Positions 1-7,236 are shown, counted from the stretch's first letter. The stretch: 8,192 nt of DNA from Erysipelothrix sp. UBA3383 (GCA_002358955.1 DEPV01000093.1:12522-20713); one strand, 5' to 3'. The notes: generated by a model not told the origin, from the sequence alone. Numbers and translations: made by a program.

Positions 1-628
1 CTCTAAAAGGAACATCTCCTACCAAAAGTTCATACAAGACAACACCCAATGCATAGATATCAGATTGAACCGTTGCTCCCTCACCACGTGAGCACTCTGG
101 TGCTAAGTAGTGAACTGAACCTACAACACTATCAGACTTAGTCAGTTGCAGTGCATCTTCTGCAAGTGCAATTCCAAAGTCTGTAATTTTAACAGTACCA
201 TCCGATTGAACCAGAATGTTTTGCGGTTTAATGTCACGGTGAATGACTTGATTGCGATGGGCCTTACTTAAAGCAAGTGTTAACTGCTCCATAATGGATA
301 CAGCCTCATACTTATCTAAAGATCCACGTCGGGCAATCAATTCTTTCAGTGTTGTACCACTCATCAGTTCCATAACAATATAATGACGCCCTGCATCCTC
401 ACCCACATCGTAAACTTCAACAATGTTAGGATGGTTTAAACCTGAAGCTGCATTGGCTTCACGTTGAAAGCGTAATAAAGCTACCGGATCACTGGATAGA
501 TCCCCTCTTAATATTTTAATCGCAACATCGCGATCCAAGACCGTATCCTTAGCAAGGTAGACATCGGCCATGCCACCTTGACCAATTCGCTTTTTTAATA
601 AGTAACGGTTTCCAAGTAATTGACTCAT
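1..628 (-). CDS. prkC: PASTA-type Ser/Thr protein kinase PrkC, N-terminal part (cut by window edge)
   Basis: This is a eukaryotic-like serine/threonine kinase, in Firmicutes normally a membrane protein that senses cell-wall fragments through extracellular PASTA repeats. Only the first 209 residues, most of the kinase domain, are visible; the rest of the domain, the membrane segment and any PASTA repeats lie beyond position 1. Seen directly: glycine-rich loop GQGGMADVY (residues 16-24), catalytic Lys38 in VAIK, helix-C Glu57, catalytic loop HRDIKPQN (130-137), DFG at 150-152, an activation loop with several Thr/Ser (163-171), then APE at 176-178 and SDIYALGVVLYELL. All catalytic residues are intact. 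The ATG at 628 follows AAAGGAAG at a sensible distance and overlaps the prpC stop as ATGA, so the two are translationally coupled. The family call is firm. The PrkC subtype is inferred from the neighbouring phosphatase, because the sensor part is not visible. Confidence 0.95.
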   Translation of the reverse strand, partial: MSQLLGNRYLLKKRIGQGGMADVYLAKDTVLDRDVAIKILRGDLSSDPVALLRFQREANAASGLNHPNIVEVYDVGEDAGRHYIVMELMSGTTLKELIARRGSLDKYEAVSIMEQLTLALSKAHRNQVIHRDIKPQNILVQSDGTVKITDFGIALAEDALQLTKSDSVVGSVHYLAPECSRGEGATVQSDIYALGVVLYELLVGDVPFR

Positions 629-1356
629 ACTAACTTCCTTTCAATCAAAATAATGGAGATGTTATCATAACCACCACTTTGTAATGCTAATTGCATCAGT
701 TTATTTCTTCGTTCTACAATATCTTCATATTCAAATGCTGCTTGGATCAAATCATGATCCACATAGCCATAAAGACCATCACTACACAGCAGTAAGCCAT
801 GCCACCCTTGATCCATTAAGATTGTTTCATAATGGATGTTACGATCAATTCCCACTGCATTCATTAAGATGTTGCGTTTGGGATGGGTTTCAAGTTCCAA
901 CGCTGTTATTTCATTGCGTTGGTACATTTCATAGGCAAAAGTTTGATCATGGCTTAGTGATTGAAGCACTTGATTCTTATAGGCATAAAGCCTTGAATCA
1001 CCGATGTTAAATCCTATCGTTCCATGTTGTGTAATGACCACTGCAATCAATGTTGTTCCCATACCTTGATAATTCATATCTTTAAGGCTTGCCTTAAAGA
1101 CTAATTCATTTGTTTTATAGATGGTTTTCTCAAACCATTTTTCTATATCAATGAGTGATTTGAATTCTTTTTGTTTTAGAAAATCCTTACTTAATAAATC
1201 AACCGTCATATGAGATGCAATGGAACCGCCCTTAGAGCCGCCAATACCATCACAGATGAATGCTAAAAGAGCACCGTTGTGCTCTATAATCGATAAATCA
1301 TCTTGGTTTTCTTTACGTATTAATCCAATATCACTGATAGATGTATACTTAATCAT
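625..1356 (-). CDS. prpC: PP2C-family Ser/Thr protein phosphatase PrpC/Stp
   Basis: This is a metal-dependent (Mn/Mg) PP2C phosphatase of 243 residues, the usual size for the soluble bacterial form. It removes phosphates placed by the adjacent PrkC kinase and from the kinase itself. Motifs seen in order: RKENQD (14-19), CDGIGG with metal ligand Asp36 (35-40), GMGTT (98-102), GDSR with Asp120 (119-122), HPKRNILMNAVG (158-169), CSDG with Asp193 (191-194) and GGYDN with Asp231 (228-232). The core metal-binding aspartates are therefore all present. The ATG at 1356 is preceded by GGTGAT four bases upstream, which matches the 3' part of a Shine-Dalgarno. The gene starts 25 nt after the rsmB stop and its TGA overlaps the prkC ATG by four bases. 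Signal and membrane segments are absent, so it should act in the cytoplasm. Confidence 0.96.
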   Translation of the reverse strand: MIKYTSISDIGLIRKENQDDLSIIEHNGALLAFICDGIGGSKGGSIASHMTVDLLSKDFLKQKEFKSLIDIEKWFEKTIYKTNELVFKASLKDMNYQGMGTTLIAVVITQHGTIGFNIGDSRLYAYKNQVLQSLSHDQTFAYEMYQRNEITALELETHPKRNILMNAVGIDRNIHYETILMDQGWHGLLLCSDGLYGYVDHDLIQAAFEYEDIVERRNKLMQLALQSGGYDNISIILIERKLV

Positions 1357-1381
1357 TAAATCACCATACCTAGTCCTTATT

Positions 1382-2593
1382 TTAACATGTTCGCTTTAAT
1401 TGTGCGATGTAGAACCCATCTCCCTTAGTTTCCATTGGGTAGGTGGTTTCTTCTTTCACCAATTCATAGTTCTCATGTGTTTCTAAAAATGCCTGAATTT
1501 GGCGTTCATTTTCTTTTTTATTCAATGTACATGTTGCATACACAAGAATGCCATCTACTTTTAACATGCTTGATACATGAACCAGCATCTCTTGTTGCAG
1601 TTTTACTAAAGCATCAAGGTCTTGTGGGAAGATATGATAGCGTAAGTCATGCTTGTGCGATAAAACTCCCAATCCAGAACATGGAGCATCCAGTAGAATG
1701 CGATCATAGTCTACAGTGTTTTGAAACTCCAGAACATCACTGGTAATAATGTTGGTGTTTTTAACCTTACCACGTTCCATTAATTCACGAGTTACAATAC
1801 TGCGTGATTCATGCAATTCAATCCCATCGATACGACCTGTATTATGCATCATATCTGCAATTTGTAATGTTTTAGTACCTGGGCCACAGCAGCAATCCAA
1901 TACATTAAGATCATCTTCTAGATCCATATACGGAACTACCTTTTGTGAGTTGATATCTTGAATGACACCATAACCTGATGCTAGAAAATCACTTCTAAAT
2001 AACTCTTGTTTGGCAATGATGCCAGATTCAACACGTTCCATAATCTCAGGATTAAATTCACTTGGATTTAATCCGTTCATACGAACATAAGTCGGTTTAA
2101 TTGCTTGGCAGTACTGTGCATACTCAATTGAGAAATCCTCAGAGTATTGTGCCTTGAGTAATTTCATGATCCATAAAGGCATGGAATACTCAATGGATGC
2201 CACTTCAAGGGCATCACCAGTAATGGTACGCTCACCCCTTTGAATGACCTTTTTAATGACTTTATTAACAACGCCTGAAAAGCGTCCAAAGTTTAATTTT
2301 TTTGCTAGTTCTACAGATGTATTGACCACTGCATAATCAGGAATGTCATTCATCTTGAAGTGTTGTGCTAATCCTATTTTAATAATTAAGCGAACTTCTT
2401 TAGGAAGGCGTTTATCGACTAAATCATCGAATTGATAGTCCAAATACATCATGTTTTGTAACACTGTATAAACAAGTGCACTGACAAAAGCTTGGTCTTG
2501 GGCATCAAGATCAAGTTCTTTTAAAACGATGTGGGCGTGACGGTCTTTAAAGGTAACCTCACTTAAAACCTTATATGCTGTTTCTCTTCTCAT
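1382..2593 (-). CDS. rsmB: 16S rRNA (cytosine-967 C5)-methyltransferase RsmB
   Basis: RsmB uses S-adenosylmethionine to make m5C967 (E. coli numbering) in 16S rRNA. It has 403 residues, slightly short for the family (about 430-450). A NusB-like RNA-binding domain fills roughly residues 1-130, a linker follows, and the Rossmann methyltransferase domain starts near 200. Seen: SAM motif VLDCCCGPGTKT (231-242, an unusual variant of the common CAAPGGKT form), DAPCSGLG with Cys305 (302-309), and ATCT with the expected nucleophile Cys355 (353-356) followed by KKENERQ. Both m5C cysteines are present. The ATG at 2593 lies 2 nt after the priA stop. I see no Shine-Dalgarno in the preceding 25 bases, so it probably depends on reinitiation by ribosomes finishing priA. 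The protein aligns from its first residues with the family, which supports this start. Confidence 0.95.
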   Translation of the reverse strand: MRRETAYKVLSEVTFKDRHAHIVLKELDLDAQDQAFVSALVYTVLQNMMYLDYQFDDLVDKRLPKEVRLIIKIGLAQHFKMNDIPDYAVVNTSVELAKKLNFGRFSGVVNKVIKKVIQRGERTITGDALEVASIEYSMPLWIMKLLKAQYSEDFSIEYAQYCQAIKPTYVRMNGLNPSEFNPEIMERVESGIIAKQELFRSDFLASGYGVIQDINSQKVVPYMDLEDDLNVLDCCCGPGTKTLQIADMMHNTGRIDGIELHESRSIVTRELMERGKVKNTNIITSDVLEFQNTVDYDRILLDAPCSGLGVLSHKHDLRYHIFPQDLDALVKLQQEMLVHVSSMLKVDGILVYATCTLNKKENERQIQAFLETHENYELVKEETTYPMETKGDGFYIAQLKRTC

Positions 2594-2595
2594 AA

Positions 2596-4716
2596 TTAAT
2601 CGATATTCAGGGGATTGACATCCACACTGACTCCTATTCTATTGCTTAAACGATACAGTGTAAGTGTATCACGTAATGCCGCTAACATCACATCTAAATT
2701 GCGTCCTTTAAGGATGATGCGATGGCGATAAATCTTATTCATTTTACGGATTTGAGCAGGACCAATTGCCCTGATCTCATCATGTTTAAAATATTGTTTG
2801 AAATTCTGTGTTGCCACTTCTACCTTATCAGCATCATCCCCACTAAACATTACACTAATCAGGTAGTTATAAGGAGGATATGAACCCATTTTACGATAAG
2901 ACATTTCTTGTTTAAAGAACTTATCATATTGATGTTGACTGGCATAGACAATGGCATAGTGGTTGGGATCTTGAGCCTGTATGATAACCTCACCCGGCTT
3001 ATTACCACGCCCTGATCGTCCAGCAGCTTGTAGCAGTAAATTAAAACTGGTTTCTACAGTGCGATAATCAGCATGAATTAATGATGCATCAGCACTAATC
3101 ACCCCTACTAAAGTAACATTTTCAAAGTCTAATCCTTTGGCAATCATTTGTGTACCCACTAAAATATCCGTTTGATGAGTTTCAAATGCTTTTAGTATTT
3201 TAGCATGGGCACCCTTGGTACGTGTTGTATCATGATCCATTCTACCAATACGTGCTTGGGGGAAATAGCCCTGTAACATGGCTTCAAGTTTTTGTGTTCC
3301 AACACCCATTCCAATTTCAGTATGATTCTTATCCCTTTTCCAAGTCTGTTCAAAGCCACAAACATGACATTTCAAACGATTGGAATAATGATGGTAGTTC
3401 AGTGCAACATCACAGTGAGGACATTGTAAAACACCATTGGAATTGATGTCTTTAATGTAAGTATGATAACCCCTGCGATTGAGTAAAAGCATGACTTGTT
3501 CATTGTTTTCTAAGCGTTTATGAATGGCGGATAAGAGATGTGGACTTAATGTTGCATCATGTCCACTTCGTATTACATCACGCGTATTTACAAGGCTTAC
3601 TACAGGCATGTTTTGATTGATTCGAGTACTGAGTTCAAGATGTGTATAAACACCTCTAAGCGCTCTTGCATAGGTTTCTAGTGCAGGGGAAGCACTCCCT
3701 AAAATCAAGGGACATTGATGGCTCTCACTTCTTAAAAGTGCAATATCACGAGTATGGTAGTACGGTACCTTTGTTTGTTTATACGATGCATCATGCTCCT
3801 CATCCATAACAATAAGCCCTAAATTACTAAAGGGTAAAAAGATTGCAGAGCGTGTTCCTACAACAATTGAAATTTCATTATTTAGAATGCGTTTATACTG
3901 TTCGTATTTCTCTTGTTGATTCAATCCTGAATGATAAATGGCAACATCTTCTCCAAAACGCTTGGATACCCGTTCAATCATCTGTGGTGTTAAAGAAATT
4001 TCAGGCACTAAGATAAGAACTTCTTGACCTTGATCTAAGACCTCACGTGCCTTTTGAAGATAAACTTCTGTTTTACCAGAACCCGTGACTCCTTTAAGAA
4101 GGTAAGTATGACTCTTATCTAATTGAATATTCTTCAGCGCTTCTTTTTGATCATCACTCAATTCTAGATCGTAAGATGTAACATCAATTGCTTTAACCTC
4201 ATGAATGGCTTCTTGATAAAACTCTTCAAGGACATGATTATCAATCAATTTACGAATCCCACTATAGATAGATCGCGCCTGTGTGTAGGTCATAACATCA
4301 CCCATTTGATCCAGAAGTTCTTTTTGTAGTTTGGTAGGTTTACCAATAAATCCTGTTTTACGCACATAACGGATCAGTTTAGCGTCTTGTGAACTTGAAG
4401 TGGGTCTGAGTTGATTGGGTAGAATTGTTTGTAAACACTTAATCATCGGACTGACAGTGTGATAGCTCATCCATTGTGCAATCTGATACAACTCTTCATT
4501 GATGATACTGTGCTCATCCAGTACTGATTTAATTGATGATACTTTAAAATCTAGGGGTTCTTGATCGTGAACATCAACTACAAAACCAATCAGTTCACGA
4601 CCCCTTACCTCTACTAAAACACGCATACCAAAAGACACAGCGAACCCTGCTGTGTGATATGTTAAAGTTTCATTATTTAAAAATGCATGTTCTATATAGA
4701 CTTCACAAAAATTCAA
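2596..4716 (-). CDS. priA: primosomal protein N' (replication restart helicase PriA), one zinc site lost
   Basis: PriA is a 3'-5' superfamily-2 DNA helicase that recognises stalled forks and reloads the replisome. The 706 residues are within the family range (E. coli about 730, B. subtilis about 805). Seen in order: N-terminal 3'-DNA-binding domain (about 1-100), winged-helix region (about 110-175), Walker A GVTGSGKTEVY with Lys215 (209-219), DEEH box (305-308), GSASP (340-344), GTQMIAKGLDF (521-531) and motif VI QAAGRSGRGNKPGEV (563-577). The zinc-binding insert is unusual: C432-x2-C435 and C450-x2-C453 remain, but the outer CxxC pairs normally before and after them are absent. The start is TTG at 4716: AGGAGG lies five bases upstream, and the protein begins like other PriA proteins (MNFCEVYIEHAF). 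It follows gmk by 31 nt across a hairpin and runs directly into rsmB. Confidence 0.97.
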   Translation of the reverse strand: MNFCEVYIEHAFLNNETLTYHTAGFAVSFGMRVLVEVRGRELIGFVVDVHDQEPLDFKVSSIKSVLDEHSIINEELYQIAQWMSYHTVSPMIKCLQTILPNQLRPTSSSQDAKLIRYVRKTGFIGKPTKLQKELLDQMGDVMTYTQARSIYSGIRKLIDNHVLEEFYQEAIHEVKAIDVTSYDLELSDDQKEALKNIQLDKSHTYLLKGVTGSGKTEVYLQKAREVLDQGQEVLILVPEISLTPQMIERVSKRFGEDVAIYHSGLNQQEKYEQYKRILNNEISIVVGTRSAIFLPFSNLGLIVMDEEHDASYKQTKVPYYHTRDIALLRSESHQCPLILGSASPALETYARALRGVYTHLELSTRINQNMPVVSLVNTRDVIRSGHDATLSPHLLSAIHKRLENNEQVMLLLNRRGYHTYIKDINSNGVLQCPHCDVALNYHHYSNRLKCHVCGFEQTWKRDKNHTEIGMGVGTQKLEAMLQGYFPQARIGRMDHDTTRTKGAHAKILKAFETHQTDILVGTQMIAKGLDFENVTLVGVISADASLIHADYRTVETSFNLLLQAAGRSGRGNKPGEVIIQAQDPNHYAIVYASQHQYDKFFKQEMSYRKMGSYPPYNYLISVMFSGDDADKVEVATQNFKQYFKHDEIRAIGPAQIRKMNKIYRHRIILKGRNLDVMLAALRDTLTLYRLSNRIGVSVDVNPLNID
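3298..3471 (-). other. PriA zinc-binding insert retaining only one of two Cys4 sites
   Basis: This covers PriA residues 416-473. In typical PriA proteins the insert carries eight cysteines as four CxxC pairs: pairs 1 and 4 bind one zinc, pairs 2 and 3 the other. Here pairs 2 and 3 are intact (C432/C435, C450/C453). The place of pair 1 reads KDINSNG, and the segment where pair 4 belongs (454-472) has no cysteine at all. The reading frame continues cleanly on both sides through NRRGY and GVGTQKLE, so this looks like real divergence, not a frameshift. The pairing of ligands comes from published PriA structures as I recall them. Confidence 0.85.
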
Positions 4717-4727
4717 AACACCCTCCT
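4717..4727 (-). promoter_or_regulatory. ribosome binding site fixing the TTG start of priA
   Basis: The minus strand reads AGGAGGGTGTT and then TTG. The near-perfect Shine-Dalgarno (4722-4727) is five bases from the TTG at 4716. No ATG in frame at a comparable distance competes with it, so the weak TTG codon is offset by a strong binding site. Confidence 0.85.
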
Positions 4728-4734
4728 ACAGACT

Positions 4735-4760
4735 AAAAACAACTCTATTAAAGAGCTGTT
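4735..4760 (-). terminator. hairpin with T-run across the gmk stop codon (possible intrinsic terminator or attenuator)
   Basis: On the minus strand AACAGCTCT (4760-4752) can pair with AGAGTTGTT (4746-4738): nine pairs including one G-T wobble and four G-C pairs, around a five-base loop. Two T's of the 3' arm continue into a T-run (4739-4735). The gmk stop codon TAA (4750-4748) overlaps the loop. The stem is only moderately stable and the T-run is short, so partial termination between gmk and priA is more likely than a complete stop. Confidence 0.55.
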
Positions 4761-5320
4761 TCTATGTTTCTTTTTATAATCAGTGAAATAGCATCAGCTG
4801 CAATTTGTGGATCATCATTACGAATCACATAACGGTAATGATTCATTAAATCCATTTCTTTTGCTGCTTTTTCAAGACGCTCATTAATAATGTCTTGAGA
4901 TTCGGATTGTCTTCCTTCAATACGTCTTCTTAACTCATCCATGCTAGGTGGTACTAAGAAAATACTCAAGCAGTCAGGAACTCTTTCAATAACTTGCTTT
5001 GCCCCTTCAACTTCAATTTCTAAAATAACGTTTTTACCTTCATCTCTTAGTTTATTAACAGCATCCAAAGATGTACCATAGAAGTTCCCAACAAATTCAG
5101 CATATTCCAGTAATTCATTATTTTCAATTGCAGACTTAAAGCGCTCTTGTGTTACAAAATTGTAGTCAACACCATCTTGCTCACCATTACGAGGTGATCG
5201 CGTCGTCATTGAAATTGAGAACGCTAAATTAAGCTCTTCACGATCAAAGAATATTTTTCTTACCGTCCCCTTACCAACACCACTTGGTCCTGATAATATA
5301 ATTAATAACCCACGTTTCAT
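4748..5320 (-). CDS. gmk: guanylate kinase
   Basis: Guanylate kinase phosphorylates GMP to GDP with ATP in the cytoplasm. It is essential for GTP and dGTP supply and is linked to (p)ppGpp control in Firmicutes. The 190 residues are close to the usual 200-odd. Seen: P-loop GPSGVGKGT (11-19), GMP-binding TTRSPRNGEQDGVDY (39-53), FYGT (80-83), EIEVEGA (101-107), the lid with RRRIEGRQSES (131-141) and INERLEKAAKEM (145-156). The ATG at 5320 follows AGGATGG at a normal distance and leaves two residues before the conserved hydrophobic strand, as expected. It is the first gene after a 109-nt gap with its own promoter. In Bacillus-type genomes rpoZ usually follows gmk; here priA does. Confidence 0.97.
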   Translation of the reverse strand: MKRGLLIILSGPSGVGKGTVRKIFFDREELNLAFSISMTTRSPRNGEQDGVDYNFVTQERFKSAIENNELLEYAEFVGNFYGTSLDAVNKLRDEGKNVILEIEVEGAKQVIERVPDCLSIFLVPPSMDELRRRIEGRQSESQDIINERLEKAAKEMDLMNHYRYVIRNDDPQIAADAISLIIKRNIETAL

Positions 5321-5341
5321 AGAGCACCATCCTTTTGAAAT
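5321..5341 (-). promoter_or_regulatory. short 5' leader and ribosome binding site of gmk
   Basis: The site AGGATGG (5333-5327) lies six bases upstream of the ATG at 5320. If transcription starts about seven bases past the -10 box (near 5335), the leader is only about 15 nt. This leaves no room for a riboswitch or leader-based attenuation. Confidence 0.6.
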
Positions 5342-5370
5342 ATTTTACAAAAAATCATACTAAAAGTCAA
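5342..5370 (-). promoter_or_regulatory. sigma-A promoter of the gmk-priA-rsmB-prpC-prkC run
   Basis: The -35 box TTGACT (5370-5365) and the -10 box TAAAAT (5347-5342) are separated by exactly 17 bases. Each differs from the consensus (TTGACA, TATAAT) by one base. The spacer is T-rich. It lies in the only sizeable gap of the window and faces gmk at the right distance, so it is well supported by sequence alone. Confidence 0.85.
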
Positions 5371-5371
5371 T

Positions 5372-5397
5372 GAATACTTAGTTTAAGGCCGGTATTC
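5372..5397. repeat. inverted repeat GAATAC-14-GTATTC upstream of the gmk promoter
   Basis: Perfect six-base arms (5372-5377 and 5392-5397) surround a 14-base spacer and end two bases before the -35 box. The placement would suit a regulator site. The transcript from rpoN would also form a six-pair stem here, but no T-run follows, so it is a poor terminator. Arms this short can arise by chance. Confidence 0.3.
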
Positions 5398-5429
5398 GTT
5401 ATATTTCCTACACCAAAAAGGATTTTGAT

Positions 5430-6647
5430 TTAATGACCACTTCTTTCTGTGCTTGATAGAATGTTTAATTCAGTTCTTAATTTAGATACTTCTCTACGAG
5501 TAAGATGAAAACCTTTAGAAACAAGAATCTCAGAAATTAATTGATCTGTAAGCGGCCTCTTTTTATTTTCATTACTTATAATGTCAGTCAGAACACTTCC
5601 GACTCTATCTTTATGCGATTCTTTAGAAAAAACACCGAAGAATGAGGATAGTTCGAATACTAGACCATTAACATCAACTGTTTTATTACTAATTGCTCTT
5701 GATATTGTAGATTCACTTAAATTTAAAAACTTTGCGATTTCCGACTGTGTTAAATCAACAAGAGGACCTTCCGCTTTGATAAAGCAACTTTGTTTATTAA
5801 CAATATAAGATATAATCTTTGATAAGGTATCATTCCTTCTAGAAATCGCACTTTGCAATCTAACAGCCCTATTATAATAGTCTTGTAGTTCCTGAGTCAT
5901 TCCATCAAAATTAAGCTTTACAACTTGTAATTTATCAAAACTTCTTCTGAATGAAAATGAAATTTCATTATCAACCTTAATTAGTATATCAGGTAAATAT
6001 ATTTCCTTATCGGTTATGAATTGATATCCAGGTCTAGGATTACAAGTTTTAATTTGTTCTATTGCTAACAGTATTGCTTCTTCTTCAACTTGCAATGTTT
6101 TAGCAATTAATTCATAATCACGTATTGCTACATCGGGCAAATGATTTGTACAGATTTTTTCTATCAGTTGTAAATTAGCTTCATCTTGAAGTTGAATCAG
6201 AAGACATTCCGAAAGGGTTCTAGCACCAACACCCGATGGTTCAAATGATTGGAGAACACACAGGGCAGAAATAAAATCATTGTTAGAAGCATCCTTAAAT
6301 TCCGAGCTAAAAACTTCATATATATCAATTGGCAGATAACCAAAATCGTCAACTGAATTTGCAAGATATAACAATTGATCAACATGCATATAAGCAGCTT
6401 GAAATACTTGTTCTTGTAGTATATTTTTGAGATTTTTTGGTTCATGGTAAGTTTCAAGAACAGAAGAGAAAAAGTCATCGTCCTGAGAACGATAACTTTC
6501 TTCATATTCTAAAAAAGGGTTTTCATCAAATTCATTTGCAACTATTTCCTCTATCTTTTCCGTACTAGCTCCTAGAATGGTCAAGCCAACTTGTTGTGAT
6601 TGGTTAAGTTTATGCCCTTGAACTTGTTTTACTAAATTTTTGTACAT
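5430..6647 (-). CDS. rpoN: RNA polymerase sigma-54 factor (RpoN/SigL)
   Basis: Sigma-54 directs RNA polymerase to -24/-12 promoters and needs an AAA+ enhancer-binding activator to open them. From the chosen start it has 405 residues, short for the family (B. subtilis SigL about 436). Seen: glutamine-rich region I with an ENPFLE motif (16-47), a short acidic linker (55-58), the core-binding domain with LQSFEPSGVGARTLSECLL (132-150) and NPRPGYQF (203-210), a helix-turn-helix LTQSEIAKFLNLSESTISRA (299-318) and FELSSFFG, and a C-terminal RpoN box TRREVSKLR (383-391; family form ARRTVAKYR). The start is ATG 6647: GAAGGTGAT ends four bases upstream, whereas a GTG and an ATG slightly upstream overlap that site. 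It begins inside yitT (38-nt overlap), so it is co-transcribed and probably coupled. No activator gene is in the window. Confidence 0.93.
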   Translation of the reverse strand: MYKNLVKQVQGHKLNQSQQVGLTILGASTEKIEEIVANEFDENPFLEYEESYRSQDDDFFSSVLETYHEPKNLKNILQEQVFQAAYMHVDQLLYLANSVDDFGYLPIDIYEVFSSEFKDASNNDFISALCVLQSFEPSGVGARTLSECLLIQLQDEANLQLIEKICTNHLPDVAIRDYELIAKTLQVEEEAILLAIEQIKTCNPRPGYQFITDKEIYLPDILIKVDNEISFSFRRSFDKLQVVKLNFDGMTQELQDYYNRAVRLQSAISRRNDTLSKIISYIVNKQSCFIKAEGPLVDLTQSEIAKFLNLSESTISRAISNKTVDVNGLVFELSSFFGVFSKESHKDRVGSVLTDIISNENKKRPLTDQLISEILVSKGFHLTRREVSKLRTELNILSSTERSGH

Positions 6648-7236
6648 TAACATCACCTTCTTTACTCAAAATTGAATACAATTTATTGTAGATTAATGTG
6701 TATATTATACCATATACCACTGAGATACTTCCAAAAATAAGGAACCCTAGAAATACTAAAATAAAACTTACTATAGACAGTAGTATTTTAAAACTAACTA
6801 AGGTGAAAATTTCTGATAATATCAACGCAACAGTATCAACTGAAACGGAACTACTTTCTACCTTTAGACATATCGTCATTCCAATTCCAAATAAAAGGCC
6901 AGCCAATATAGTTGAAATTAATTTGGAGTTTACTAGCGCAACTTCATATTTACTAAAATACGAAAAAAGCAACATAAATATTACACCACTTAAAGTTGTT
7001 TGAATCGCTACTTTACGAGATAAAAAGAAGTATGATAAAACAATAACAATTATAGTAACAATATTTAACCAATTCGGTATACCAATATTAATCCAACTAT
7101 TAAGAAGCATTGACACCCCTGTCAGCCCACCGGTAAAAATCTGATGTGGTAGAATGAAAAAAACATTTGCAAAAGTAATTAATAAGTTCGCGACAACTAT
7201 TAAAATTACTTTGTTTTTGTCGATATTAGAGATCAT
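6610..7236 (-). CDS. YitT-family integral membrane protein, short form without DUF2179
   Basis: A 208-residue hydrophobic protein of the YitT/DUF161 family, whose transport or sensing function is unknown. Seen: an N-terminal membrane helix (about 9-29), the family signature LPHQIFTGGLTGVSMLLN (29-46), helices near 56-75 and 80-97, then a second half with LAGLLFGIGMTICL (111-124), SVDTVALILSEIF (132-144) and two closing helices (about 150-190). This fits the internally duplicated DUF161 fold with about six helices. Typical YitT proteins are about 280 residues and end with a soluble DUF2179 domain; here only about 18 polar residues follow the last helix. The start is ATG 7236, eight bases after GAAGG; in-frame codons further upstream lie inside the preceding gene. 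It overlaps that gene by 11 nt and rpoN by 38 nt. Confidence 0.82.
   Translation of the reverse strand: MISNIDKNKVILIVVANLLITFANVFFILPHQIFTGGLTGVSMLLNSWINIGIPNWLNIVTIIVIVLSYFFLSRKVAIQTTLSGVIFMLLFSYFSKYEVALVNSKLISTILAGLLFGIGMTICLKVESSSVSVDTVALILSEIFTLVSFKILLSIVSFILVFLGFLIFGSISVVYGIIYTLIYNKLYSILSKEGDVNVQKFSKTSSRA
6648..6660 (-). promoter_or_regulatory. ribosome binding site of rpoN inside the yitT coding region
   Basis: The minus strand reads GAAGGTGATGTTA before ATG 6647; GAAGGTGAT matches the anti-Shine-Dalgarno except for one base. The alternative GTG (6656) and ATG (6653) overlap this site and so cannot use it. Confidence 0.75.

Noticed and set aside
684..1010. Plus-strand open frames opposite prpC, rsmB, priA, rpoN and yitT (for example 684-1010, 1435-1746, 3222-3446, 5581-5808, 6698-7003)
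   Set aside because: All lie antisense to confidently identified genes and their translations resemble no protein family I recognise.
5372..5429. Terminator for the rpoN operon
   Set aside because: The only stems found (six-pair GAATAC/GTATTC and a four-pair TCCT/AGGA) are weak and are not followed by a T-run.
6197..6505. Minus-strand reading frame of 102 codons inside rpoN
   Set aside because: It lies in another frame of a well-matched sigma-54 gene, has no family resemblance, and is explained by AT-rich sequence.
6645..6656. rpoN start at GTG 6656 or ATG 6653
   Set aside because: Both overlap the only good Shine-Dalgarno (GAAGGTGAT); ATG 6647 is correctly spaced from it.
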